64,000 bases of DNA from Rhodothalassiaceae bacterium (GTDB lineage Bacteria; Pseudomonadota; Alphaproteobacteria; Sphingomonadales; Rhodothalassiaceae): the NCBI GenBank assembly GCA_026004935.1, contig BPKC01000001.1:1899491-1963490 (forward strand). The letters are read 5' to 3'. A model generated the notes under the pieces. That model made no database searches. It worked only from the letters and a program-made list of their open reading frames with translations, and was not told the DNA's origin. Every line of letters begins with the position of its first letter. Within the stretch, counting starts at the first letter, position 1. Shown here in pieces: positions 54,564 through 62,970 of the stretch. Made by a program: the position numbers and the translations under genes.

Positions 54564-55109
54564 ATGCTCGCCGACGTCGGCCGCCGCCTGAAGGCGCTGC
54601 GCATGAAGCTGGGGCTGTCGCAACGCGCGCTCGCACGCCGCGCCGGGGTGTCCAACGGCACGATCTCGCTGATCGAACAGGGGCGCACCGACCCCACGCT
54701 CGGCCTGCTCATGAAGATCCTCGACGGGGTCGGCGTCTCCGTCGCGGAATTTTTCGCGCAGCCGCTTGATGAAACCGACAAGGTCTTCTTTTCGCGCGAC
54801 GAGATGGTGGACCTCGGCCACGGGCCCGTCCAGCTCCTGCAGCCGGGCCGTTCCACGCGCGGGCGCGCCATCCAGATCCTGCTCGAGCGCTACCGGCCCG
54901 GCGGCAGCACGGGTCAGGTGCCGCTGGTGCACGAGGGCGAGGAATGCGGCTTCGTCATCGCGGGCCGGATCGAGGTGACGGTGGGCGACCGGGTGCGCGT
55001 GCTGGGGCCGGGCGAGGCCTACTACTTCCGCTCCTCGATCCCCCACCGCTTCCGCAATGTGGGCGAGGAGGAATGCGTGATCGTCTCCGCCTGCACGCCG
55101 CCCTTCTAG
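54564..55109 (+). CDS. puuR: XRE-cupin transcription regulator, PuuR-like
   Basis: Regulator of 181 residues with an N-terminal Cro/C1 helix-turn-helix (RRLKALRMKLGLSQRALARRAGVSNGTISLIEQGR) and a C-terminal cupin (LLERYRPGGSTGQVPLVHEGEECGFVIAGRIEVTVGDRV then LGPGEAYYFRSSIPHRFRN). This is the PuuR architecture; PuuR of E. coli represses putrescine catabolism and is released by putrescine. A predicted -35 and two inverted repeats lie in the gap before it. Directly upstream of the puu/pot operon in the same direction. Confidence 0.88.
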   Translation: MLADVGRRLKALRMKLGLSQRALARRAGVSNGTISLIEQGRTDPTLGLLMKILDGVGVSVAEFFAQPLDETDKVFFSRDEMVDLGHGPVQLLQPGRSTRGRAIQILLERYRPGGSTGQVPLVHEGEECGFVIAGRIEVTVGDRVRVLGPGEAYYFRSSIPHRFRNVGEEECVIVSACTPPF

Positions 55110-55249
55110 CCCGCCCGCGCGCCGGATCGGATGCCGGAGCCCCCCTTGACAAGTGATTGGTTTTTTGAACACTGGCCCGGCGGCCCGTCGTGGCCCCGGC
55201 AGCAGGTCCCGCGCCGCTGCCGTTCCGGACGGCGAAAGCGAGGTGTTCC

Positions 55250-56035
55250 GTGTCCCAGCGTCCCGTCGTCGGGATCGTCTGCGATGCCGAGAAGATCGGC
55301 AAGCACGTCTTCCACTGCGTCGGCGAGAAATACATCATTCCCGTCGTCGAGATCGTGGAGGCGCTGCCCTGGCTCGTGCCGGTGCTGCCGGAGCCGCTCG
55401 ATCCGGATGCGCTGCTCGCCCGGCTCGACGGGCTGCTGCTGCCGGGCGCGCTGTCCAACGTCGATCCCGCCCATTACGGCGGCGAGCCGGCGCGGCCCGG
55501 CACGAAGCAGGACCCCCGGCGCGACCGCACGGCGCTCGCGCTGATCCGGCACGCCATCGACCGCGGTGTGCCGCTGCTCGCCATCTGCCGGGGCTTCCAG
55601 GAGCTCAACGTCGCGCTGGGCGGGACGCTCTACCAGCATCTTCACGAGCAGCCCGGCCGGCGTGACCACCGCGAGCGCGATGTAGACCCTCTCGACGTCC
55701 AGTACGGCCCCGCCCACCCCGTGCGGCTTGCGCCCGACGGGCTGCTGCGGCGCTGGCTGGGGCACGAGGAGATCATGGTCAACTCGCTCCACGGTCAGGG
55801 CATTCGCGATCTCGCCCCGTCACTGGCGGTCGAGGCCGTGGCCGACGACGGCACGATCGAGGCGGTGCGGGTGCGCGATGCCGCAAGCTTCGCCATCGGC
55901 GTGCAGTGGCATCCGGAATGGAAGGCCGCCGCGACCCCCCATTACCGCGAGCTGTTTCGCCGCTTCGCCGCCGCCGTCCATGCGCATCACCGGCGGCGGG
56001 CGGAACGGCCGCTCGATCAGGAGATGTCCTCATGA
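55250..56035 (+). CDS. puuD: Gamma-glutamyl-GABA hydrolase (PuuD-like class I glutamine amidotransferase)
   Basis: Cleaves gamma-glutamyl-GABA to glutamate and GABA, last step of the gamma-glutamylated putrescine route. The 261 residues form a class I GATase-like fold (Peptidase_C26): GVPLLAICRGFQELNVALGGTL with the nucleophile Cys, HGQGIRDLAP in the His-pocket, and GVQWHPEW with the catalytic His and Glu. GTG start at 55250, chosen because QRPVVGIVCDAEK follows directly and a GAGG lies just upstream. Overlaps puuA by 4 bp. Confidence 0.9.
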   Translation: MSQRPVVGIVCDAEKIGKHVFHCVGEKYIIPVVEIVEALPWLVPVLPEPLDPDALLARLDGLLLPGALSNVDPAHYGGEPARPGTKQDPRRDRTALALIRHAIDRGVPLLAICRGFQELNVALGGTLYQHLHEQPGRRDHRERDVDPLDVQYGPAHPVRLAPDGLLRRWLGHEEIMVNSLHGQGIRDLAPSLAVEAVADDGTIEAVRVRDAASFAIGVQWHPEWKAAATPHYRELFRRFAAAVHAHHRRRAERPLDQEMSS

Positions 56036-57432
56036 GGCCGCGCAGCAGGAAGGCCGCGCGCAAGCTTCCCGAGATCCCGGAGGAGCGCCTGCAGGAGATC
56101 AACCAGTGGCTGATCGACCAGGATGTCGACGACATCGAGGTCATGGTCTCGGATTTCGCCGGCATCCCCCGCGGCAAGGCCATGCCGCGCCTCAAGTTCA
56201 TCGAATCCATCAAGACCCACGGGCTGCGGCTGCCCGAGAGCATCTTTTCGATGACCGTCTCCGGCGAATACGTCTACCGCGGGCTCGTGCCGGTGACCGA
56301 GCCGGACGTGCTGCTCGTGCCGGAGCTCGACACGCTGGTGCTCGTGCCGTGGCAGAATGAGCCCACGGCCTGCGTCATCTGCGACGCCTGGTACGCGAAC
56401 GGCCGCGCCGTCGCCCTGAACCCGCGCGAGGTGCTGCGGCGCGTGATCTCGCTCTACGAGGCGCGCGGCTGGCGGCCGGTGGTGGCGCCCGAGTTCGAGT
56501 TCTATCTGCTCGCCCGCACGGAGGAGCCGCACGCCCCGCCCGAGGTGCCGCGCGGCCGTTCGGGCCGGCTTGACAGCGGCGAGGATTCCTATTCCATCGA
56601 TGGCGTCGATGAATTCGGCGTGCTGTTCGACGATATCTATGCCTTCTGCGAAACACAGCGCATCGCCATCGACACCTTGGTCCACGAGGCGGGCCCGGCC
56701 CAGTTCGAGTTCAACCTGCGCCACGGGGACCCGCTCGCGCTCGCCGATCAGTCGTTCTATCTGAAGCGCCTCATCCGCCAGGCGGCGATCAAGCACGGCC
56801 TGTTCGCCTCCTTCATGGCCAAGCCCTACCCCGACCACATGGGCTCCTCCATGCACATCCACCAGTCGGTGGAGGACCTCGAGACGGGGCGCAATCTCTT
56901 CGCGGACGATGCCGGCGAGGACACGGAGCTCTTCCACTATCACATCGGCGGCCTGCAGAAGTATCTGCCCGCCGCCATGCCCCTGCTCGCCCCCTACATG
57001 AATTCCTACCGGCGTCTCGGCCCCGGCATGTCGGCGCCGGTCAACACCCACTGGGGGCGCGAGAACCGCACCGTGGGCCTGCGCGTGCCGATGAGCGGGC
57101 GCGAAAGCCGCCGCGTGGAAAACCGCGTCGCCGGCGCGGATGTGAACCCCTATCTTGCGATCGCGGCCTCGCTCGCCTGCGGCTATCTCGGCATGGTTGA
57201 GGAGATCCGCCCGTCGCGGCCGCTGCGCAAGTCCGCCTACGACAGGAAGAGCCGCACCCTGCCGTCCCATTATCTGGAGGGCCTCGAGGAGCTCGAGGAC
57301 TGCGAGGAGCTCGCCGAGGTGCTGGGACCGGAGTTCGTGAAGCTCTACTGCGAGGTCAAGCGCCTCGAATACCACGACTATTACAGCGTGCTCTCGCCCT
57401 GGGAGATCCGCCATCTCATGCTGAACATCTGA
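56032..57432 (+). CDS. puuA: Gamma-glutamylputrescine synthetase (PuuA-like glutamine synthetase family)
   Basis: ATP-dependent ligation of glutamate to putrescine, first step of the pathway. The 466 residues carry the glutamine synthetase fold: beta-grasp N-terminal domain with VSDFAGIPRGKAMPRLKF, then EFEFYLL for ATP/metal binding (Glu), HEAGPAQFEFNL, FMAKPYPDHMGSSMHIHQS, the NRTVGLRVPMSG region and RVENRVAGADVNPYLAIAASLACG. It lacks the class I adenylylation loop of GlnA, as expected for PuuA-type members. Start ATG at 56032 overlaps puuD; the frame further upstream is antisense repeat of puuD sequence in another register. Confidence 0.92.
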   Translation: MRPRSRKAARKLPEIPEERLQEINQWLIDQDVDDIEVMVSDFAGIPRGKAMPRLKFIESIKTHGLRLPESIFSMTVSGEYVYRGLVPVTEPDVLLVPELDTLVLVPWQNEPTACVICDAWYANGRAVALNPREVLRRVISLYEARGWRPVVAPEFEFYLLARTEEPHAPPEVPRGRSGRLDSGEDSYSIDGVDEFGVLFDDIYAFCETQRIAIDTLVHEAGPAQFEFNLRHGDPLALADQSFYLKRLIRQAAIKHGLFASFMAKPYPDHMGSSMHIHQSVEDLETGRNLFADDAGEDTELFHYHIGGLQKYLPAAMPLLAPYMNSYRRLGPGMSAPVNTHWGRENRTVGLRVPMSGRESRRVENRVAGADVNPYLAIAASLACGYLGMVEEIRPSRPLRKSAYDRKSRTLPSHYLEGLEELEDCEELAEVLGPEFVKLYCEVKRLEYHDYYSVLSPWEIRHLMLNI

Positions 57433-57472
57433 CCGCCGGCCCCGCCCGGCGGCGGCAACGAGGAAGAGGGAC

Positions 57473-58864
57473 ATGGACGACCAGCCCACCCGGACCATCG
57501 ACACGGCCGCCGTGCTCGCGGCGGACCGCCACCACCTGCATCCCTTCACCACCCACCGCGAGCTGCGGGCCACGGGTCCAAGGGTGATCGCGGGGGCCGA
57601 GGGCGTGCATCTGATCACCGCCGACGGCCGGCGGATTCTCGACGGCATGTCGGGGCTGTGGTGCGTGCAGCTCGGCTACGGCGTGCGGCCGCTCATCGAC
57701 GCGGGGCGCGAGGCGCTCGAGACGCTGCCCTACTACAACACCTTCTTCCAGTGCACGCATCCCTACGTCGCGGAGCTGACGGCGGAGCTCAAGACGCTGC
57801 TGCCGGAGGGCTTCGACGAGATCTTCTACGCCTGCTCGGGATCGGAGGCCAACGACAGCGCGGTCAAGCTCATCCGCTACTACTGGAACCTCATGGGCCG
57901 GCCGGAGAAGAAGCAGATCATCGCCCGGCGCTGGGCCTACCACGGGGTGACCCTGGCGGCCGCTTCGCTGTCCGGGCTGCCGCATCTGCATCCCCAGTTC
58001 GACCTGCCGCTCGCCGGCTTTCATCACGTCGAGCCGCCGCCCTACCGCTTCGGCTTCGGCCGCGACATGTCGGAGGAGGCGTTCTGCGACCTGTGCGTGG
58101 AGGCCACCGAACGCAAGATCCTCGAGATCGGGCCCGAGCGGGTCGCGGCCTTCATCGGCGAACCGGTGATGGGCGCGGGCGGGATGATGACGCCGCCGGC
58201 CGGCTACTGGCCGCGCATCGCTGAGCTCTGCCGCAAACACGACATCCTTCTGTGGGCGGACGAAGTGATCACCGGCTTCGGCCGCACGGGCCGCTGGTGG
58301 GGTTTCGAGACCTACGAATTCCTGCCCGACATCATCACCATGGCCAAGGGCATGTCCTCCGGCTACCAGCCGATCTCGGCGGTGGCGCTGGGCCCGCGGA
58401 TGGGCCCCGTGATCGCCGATGCGCCGGACGAGATGGCCCACGGCTTCACCTATTCCGGTCACCCGGTCGCCGCCGCAGTCGCCATCGCGAATATCCGCGA
58501 GATGAAGCGGCGGGGGCTCGTCGACAGCGCCGACAGCCGCCGCCGCATCGCGCTGTTCCAGGAGGCGGTGCGGGGCCTTGCGGACCATCCGCTGGTCGGC
58601 GAAGTGCGCGGGGTGGGCTTTCTTGCCGCGATCGAGCTCGTGGCCGATCGCAAGACGGGCCGGCGCTTCGAACCGGAAGGCCGGGCGGGCCTCCTGTGCC
58701 GGGAGGAAAGCGTGAAAGCCGGGCTCGTCATGCGCGCCGTGCGCGACACCATGATCCTCGCCCCGCCGATCGTGATCGACGCCCCCGAAATCACCGAGAT
58801 CGCCGGCGCCGCGCGGCGCGCGCTGGACCGCACGGCGGAGATCCTGGCGCGGGACGGCGGCTGA
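57473..58864 (+). CDS. spuC: Putrescine/diamine:pyruvate aminotransferase (SpuC-like)
   Basis: PLP-dependent class III transaminase of 463 residues. HHLHPFTTHREL, DGMSGLWCVQLGYG, YYNTFFQCTHPYVAELTAEL, ACSGSEANDSAVKLIRYYWN, IGEPVMGAGGMMTPPAGY, WADEVITGFGRTGRWWG and the PLP Lys in ITMAKGMSSGYQPISAV are conserved. Resembles SpuC of Pseudomonas, which converts putrescine to 4-aminobutyraldehyde with pyruvate. Encoded in the puu operon, so the cell seems to have both a transaminase and a gamma-glutamyl route for putrescine. 40 bp after puuA. Confidence 0.9.
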   Translation: MDDQPTRTIDTAAVLAADRHHLHPFTTHRELRATGPRVIAGAEGVHLITADGRRILDGMSGLWCVQLGYGVRPLIDAGREALETLPYYNTFFQCTHPYVAELTAELKTLLPEGFDEIFYACSGSEANDSAVKLIRYYWNLMGRPEKKQIIARRWAYHGVTLAAASLSGLPHLHPQFDLPLAGFHHVEPPPYRFGFGRDMSEEAFCDLCVEATERKILEIGPERVAAFIGEPVMGAGGMMTPPAGYWPRIAELCRKHDILLWADEVITGFGRTGRWWGFETYEFLPDIITMAKGMSSGYQPISAVALGPRMGPVIADAPDEMAHGFTYSGHPVAAAVAIANIREMKRRGLVDSADSRRRIALFQEAVRGLADHPLVGEVRGVGFLAAIELVADRKTGRRFEPEGRAGLLCREESVKAGLVMRAVRDTMILAPPIVIDAPEITEIAGAARRALDRTAEILARDGG

Positions 58865-58865
58865 G

Positions 58866-60038
58866 ATGTGCGCGCGCCCGTCGGTCCGCAGCATGCTCGC
58901 CGCGGCGGCGGTGCTGGTCGCGGCGCTGCCCGGCGGCTGCGACGACGCGGCCCGGCCGGAGCATGCGGGCTCGGAGGAGCCGGTCGTCAATTTCTACAAC
59001 TGGTCGGACTATATCGCGCCCGACACCATCCCCCGCTTCGAGACCGAGACCGGGATCAGGGTCAATTACGACACCCTCGATTCCAACGACGTGCTGGAGG
59101 GCAAGCTGCTGGCCGGTTCGACGGGCTATGACGTCGTCGTGCCGACGGGCAGCTTCTTCGCCGTCCAGGTGCAGGCCGAGCTGTTTCGCCCCATCGATCG
59201 CAGCCTGCTTGCGAACTACCGCCATCTCGACCCGGCGATCCTGGAGCGCCTCGAACCCCTGGACCCCGGCCTCGAACACGGCGTGCCCTACATGTTCGGC
59301 ACCACGGGCCTCGGCTACGACGTCAACAAGGTGCTGGCGCGCATCCCCGATGCGCCGCTCGAGAGCTGGGATCTGCTGTTCAGGCCGGAGAACGCGCGGC
59401 GGCTGGCCGACTGCGGCATCGCCATCCTCGATGCGCCGGACGAGCTGCACTGGATCACCATGCATTATCTCGGGCTCGACCCGGAATCGAAGAGGCGCGA
59501 GGACATCGAGGCGGGCATGCGCCTCGTGCAGCGCATCCAGCCCTTCGTGCGCTACTTTCATTCGAGCGCCTACATCGACGATCTGGCCAACGGCGAGATC
59601 TGCCTGGCGCTCGGCTGGTCGGGCGACATCTACCAGGCGCGCCGGGATCAGGCCGCCGGTGTCGACATCCGTTACGTAATTCCGAAGGAGGGCACGATCA
59701 TCTGGTTCGACATCCTCGCGATCCCGGCCGACGCCCCGCATCCCTTGAACGCCCACCGGCTGATCGACTTCCTGCTGCGGCCCGGGATCGCGGCGGCCAA
59801 CAGCATCGCCACCCTCTACGCCACCCCCAACCGCGACGCGCGGGCGCTGCTGCCGCCGGAGATCCGCAACGATCCGATGATCTATCCCGATGCGGAGACG
59901 ATGGCGCGGCTGCATCCGGACCTGCCGGATCCGCCGCGCGTCGTGCGCATCCGCAACCGCGCCTGGGTGAACGTCAAGGCCGGCCGCGATCCGGGCGGGC
60001 GGACGGCCCCACGGGCAGGAAAGGCGTCTTCGCGATGA
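58866..60038 (+). CDS. potF: Polyamine ABC transporter substrate-binding protein (PotF-like)
   Basis: Periplasmic receptor of 390 residues for putrescine/spermidine import. The hydrophobic signal segment SMLAAAAVLVAALPGGCDD ends in a Cys that may be a lipoprotein site (weak lipobox). The mature domain begins NFYNWSDYIAPDTIPRFE, followed by YDVVVPTGSFFAVQVQAEL, YMFGTTGLGYDVNKV, CLALGWSGDIYQAR (polyamine pocket) and IWFDILAIPADAPH, all PotF/PotD features. ATG is one base after the spuC stop (TGAGATG). 4-bp overlap with the ATPase gene. Confidence 0.92.
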   Translation: MCARPSVRSMLAAAAVLVAALPGGCDDAARPEHAGSEEPVVNFYNWSDYIAPDTIPRFETETGIRVNYDTLDSNDVLEGKLLAGSTGYDVVVPTGSFFAVQVQAELFRPIDRSLLANYRHLDPAILERLEPLDPGLEHGVPYMFGTTGLGYDVNKVLARIPDAPLESWDLLFRPENARRLADCGIAILDAPDELHWITMHYLGLDPESKRREDIEAGMRLVQRIQPFVRYFHSSAYIDDLANGEICLALGWSGDIYQARRDQAAGVDIRYVIPKEGTIIWFDILAIPADAPHPLNAHRLIDFLLRPGIAAANSIATLYATPNRDARALLPPEIRNDPMIYPDAETMARLHPDLPDPPRVVRIRNRAWVNVKAGRDPGGRTAPRAGKASSR

Positions 60039-61216
60039 CGGCGGAATCCGCACAGAGCGGGCGGGCGCGCGCCCCCACCGGCGATCCCTATCTCGACCGG
60101 CCGTGGGAGGATCCGGCCGCCGAGCCCTTCGTCGTGATCGAGGGGCTCTCGAAGAGCTTCGGCGGCACCCGCGTGCTGCACGACATCGATCTGAAGATCC
60201 ATCGCGGCGAGTTCTTCTCGCTGCTCGGCGGCTCCGGCTCGGGCAAGACGACGCTGCTGAGGCTTCTGGCCGGTCTCGAGCGGCCGGACGGCGGGCGCAT
60301 CCTCATCGACGGCGCGGACGTGACGGCCGTGCCCGCCCATCGCCGGCCGGTCAACATGATGTTCCAGTCCTATGCGCTCTTCCCGCATCTTGACGTGTTC
60401 GAAAACGTCGCCTTCGGGCTCAAGGAGGAGGGGCTGCCGCGCGCGGAGATCCGCGAGCGGGTCGCCGAGATGCTGGAGCTCGTCGAGATGGCGGACCTCG
60501 CGCGCCGCCGGCCGGACCAGCTCTCCGGCGGCCAGCGCCAGCGCGTCGCGCTCGCCCGCTGCCTCGTCAAGCGCCCGAAGCTGCTGCTGCTGGACGAGCC
60601 GCTCGCCGCCCTCGACAAGAACCTGCGCGAGCGCACCCAGCTCGAGCTCGCGCGCATCCAGGAGCAGGTGGGCATCACCTTCATCATGGTCACCCACGAC
60701 CAGGCCGAGGCGATCGCGCTCTCGTCCCGCATCGCGGTGATGCGCGACGGGCGCCTCGTCCAGATCGGCACGCCGCAGGAGATCTACGAGTTCCCGGCCA
60801 ACAGCTTCGTCGCCTCCTTCGTCGGCTCCGTGAACATCTTCCCCGGCCGCGTGGTGAAGGACGAGCCGGAGATGGTGGAGATCGCGGTGCCCGAGCTGGG
60901 CTGCCGCGTGCGCGTCGGCCACGGCATCTCCTGCCCGCCGCAGGCCGAGGTGCTGGTCGCGATCCGCCCGGAGAAGATGGTGGTCACCCCGGATGCCCCG
61001 GCGCAGGCCGCATCCGGCGTCAACGTCGCGCGGGCCGTGGTGGAGGAGATCGCTTACGGCGGCGCGCTGTCCACCTTCCATCTGCGCCTGCCCTCCGGCG
61101 CCCGGCTCAAGGTCACGCGCCCGATCCGCGCCCGCGCATCGGGCTCGGACATCCTCTGGGACCAGGAGGTGTGGGTGCACTGGCACGAGAGCGCGCCCGT
61201 GGTGCTGATGGAGTAG
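60035..61216 (+). CDS. potG: Polyamine ABC transporter ATPase (PotG-like)
   Basis: Energises polyamine uptake; 393 residues. Walker A LLGGSGSGKTTLLR, Q-loop in MMFQSYALFPHL, signature LSGGQRQRVALARCL, Walker B LLLLDEPLAALD and the H-loop MVTHDQAEAI are intact. The C-terminal TOBE domain (ILVAIRPEKMVV) is present. The N-terminal extension of about 30 residues is Pro- and Asp-rich. Overlaps potF by 4 bp and is followed 7 bp later by potH. Confidence 0.95.
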   Translation: MTAESAQSGRARAPTGDPYLDRPWEDPAAEPFVVIEGLSKSFGGTRVLHDIDLKIHRGEFFSLLGGSGSGKTTLLRLLAGLERPDGGRILIDGADVTAVPAHRRPVNMMFQSYALFPHLDVFENVAFGLKEEGLPRAEIRERVAEMLELVEMADLARRRPDQLSGGQRQRVALARCLVKRPKLLLLDEPLAALDKNLRERTQLELARIQEQVGITFIMVTHDQAEAIALSSRIAVMRDGRLVQIGTPQEIYEFPANSFVASFVGSVNIFPGRVVKDEPEMVEIAVPELGCRVRVGHGISCPPQAEVLVAIRPEKMVVTPDAPAQAASGVNVARAVVEEIAYGGALSTFHLRLPSGARLKVTRPIRARASGSDILWDQEVWVHWHESAPVVLME

Positions 61217-61223
61217 GCCGATC

Positions 61224-62165
61224 ATGACGGCGGCGCCCGGCATTGCGGCAACGGCGGAAAGATGGACGGCCCGGCTCGCCGGGCGCGGGCGGGCCCTCGT
61301 CGTCGCCCTGCCCTTCTGCTGGATGCTGGTGTTCTTCCTGCTGCCCTTCCTGTTCGTGCTCAAGATCTCCTTCGCCGAGGCGGTGATCGCGCGACCGCCC
61401 TACACGCCGCTCGTCGATTTCGACGGCGAGACCTTGACCATCCGGCTGTCGCTGTTCTCCTACGGCTACATCCTCGGCGATCCGCTCTATCTCGGCGGAC
61501 TCGTGAAATCGCTCGTGCTCGCGGCGCTGACGACGCTGCTCACCCTGCTTGCCGGCTACCCCATCGCCTATGCGACGGCGCGCGCGCGCGGACGGCGGCA
61601 GATGCTGCTTCTTGCGCTCGTCATCGTGCCCTTCTGGAGCAGCTTTCTGCTGCGCGTCTATTCCTGGAAGCTGCTGCTGCAGTCGGGCGGGCCGGTGAAC
61701 GCGGCGCTGATGGCGCTCGGCGTCATCGACCGGCCGCTCGCGATTCTGCACAGCGACGGGGCCGTCCTGCTCGGCCTCGTCTACTCCTATCTGCCCTTCA
61801 TGGTGCTGCCGCTCTACGCCCAGCTCGAGCGGCTGGACTACAGCCTCGTCGAGGCCGCGACCGATCTGGGCGCGACCCCCTGGCGCGCCTTCCGGCGGGT
61901 CGTCTGGCCCTTCTCGCGCCCCGGCGTGCTGGCGGGGTCGGCCCTCGTCTTCATCCCGGCGGTCGGCGAATTCGTGGTGCCCGAGCTGCTCGGCGGGCCG
62001 CAGAGCACCATGATCGGCCGGCTGTTGTGGAACGAGTTCTTCGCCAACCGCGACTGGCCGATGGCGTCCGCGATCGCCGTGATCATGCTGCTTCTGCTGG
62101 TCGTCCCGCTGATGGTCTTCGAAAGGCGGGTGGTGGCGGCGAACGGGAAGGAGGCGGCGCCATGA
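61224..62165 (+). CDS. potH: Polyamine ABC transporter permease (PotH-like)
   Basis: Inner-membrane permease of 313 residues with about six TM helices. The EAA-loop coupling motif is EAATDLGATPWRAFRRVVWP (near residue 210), and LVIVPFWSSFLLRVYSWKLLL and FIPAVGEFVVPELLGGPQSTMIG are typical of PotH/PotB. Longer than PotI because it has an extra N-terminal segment. Overlaps potI by 4 bp. Confidence 0.93.
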   Translation: MTAAPGIAATAERWTARLAGRGRALVVALPFCWMLVFFLLPFLFVLKISFAEAVIARPPYTPLVDFDGETLTIRLSLFSYGYILGDPLYLGGLVKSLVLAALTTLLTLLAGYPIAYATARARGRRQMLLLALVIVPFWSSFLLRVYSWKLLLQSGGPVNAALMALGVIDRPLAILHSDGAVLLGLVYSYLPFMVLPLYAQLERLDYSLVEAATDLGATPWRAFRRVVWPFSRPGVLAGSALVFIPAVGEFVVPELLGGPQSTMIGRLLWNEFFANRDWPMASAIAVIMLLLLVVPLMVFERRVVAANGKEAAP

Positions 62166-62965
62166 GGCGCTGGCGCGTCCATCCCGGCGTCGTCACGGCC
62201 GCGGCCTTCGGCTACGCCTTCCTGTATCTGCCGATCGCCGTGCTCGTGCTCTACTCCTTCAACGCCTCGCCGCGGGTCGCCGTCTGGCAGGGGTTCTCGG
62301 TGCGCTGGTATGCGGCGCTGATCCATGATCCCCAGCTCATCGGCGCCGCCCTGCTCTCGCTGAAGGTGGCGGCCATCGCGGCGACGGTGGCGACGGTCAT
62401 CGGCCTCATGGCGGCGATCGCGCTGGTGCGCTTCGGCCGCTTCAGGGGGCGCAGCCTGTTCGCGGGCCTCATCGGCGCGCCGCTCGTGGTGCCCGACGTG
62501 GTGCTCGGGCTTGCGCTTCTGCTCTTCTTCGTCGCGCTCGCCGATCTCGTCGGCTGGCCGGCGCACCGCGGCTTTCCCACCATCACGCTCGCGCATGCGA
62601 CCTTCGGCGTCGCCTATGCGACGGTCGTGATCCGCGCGCGCCTCATGCGCTTCGACCCCGCAATCGAGGAGGCGGCGCGCGATCTCGGGGCGTCCGAATG
62701 GCGGGTCTTCCGGCGGGTGACCCTGCCGCTGCTTCTTCCCGCGCTGGCGTCGGCCTGGCTGCTCGCCTTCACGCTGTCCCTCGACGATCTCGTGGTCGCG
62801 AGCTTCGTCTCGGGGCCCGGGGCCTCGACGCTGCCGATGGTGATCTTCTCGAAGGTCCGCCTGGGCCTCTCGCCCGAGGTGAACGCCCTCGCCAGCATCC
62901 TCATGCTCTTCGTCGTGATCGCGGTGGCCGCGAGCTTCCGCCTCATGCGCCGGCAGGGGGAGTGA
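62162..62965 (+). CDS. potI: Polyamine ABC transporter permease (PotI-like)
   Basis: Second permease subunit, 267 residues. YAFLYLPIAVLVLYSFN opens TM1; the EAA loop is EEAARDLGASEWRVFRRVTLPLLLPAL, and LAFTLSLDDLVVASFVSGPG is the PotI/PotC signature. With PotH it forms the membrane channel of the importer. The ATG at 62162 overlaps the potH stop. Confidence 0.93.
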   Translation: MRRWRVHPGVVTAAAFGYAFLYLPIAVLVLYSFNASPRVAVWQGFSVRWYAALIHDPQLIGAALLSLKVAAIAATVATVIGLMAAIALVRFGRFRGRSLFAGLIGAPLVVPDVVLGLALLLFFVALADLVGWPAHRGFPTITLAHATFGVAYATVVIRARLMRFDPAIEEAARDLGASEWRVFRRVTLPLLLPALASAWLLAFTLSLDDLVVASFVSGPGASTLPMVIFSKVRLGLSPEVNALASILMLFVVIAVAASFRLMRRQGE

Positions 62966-62970
62966 GCGAT

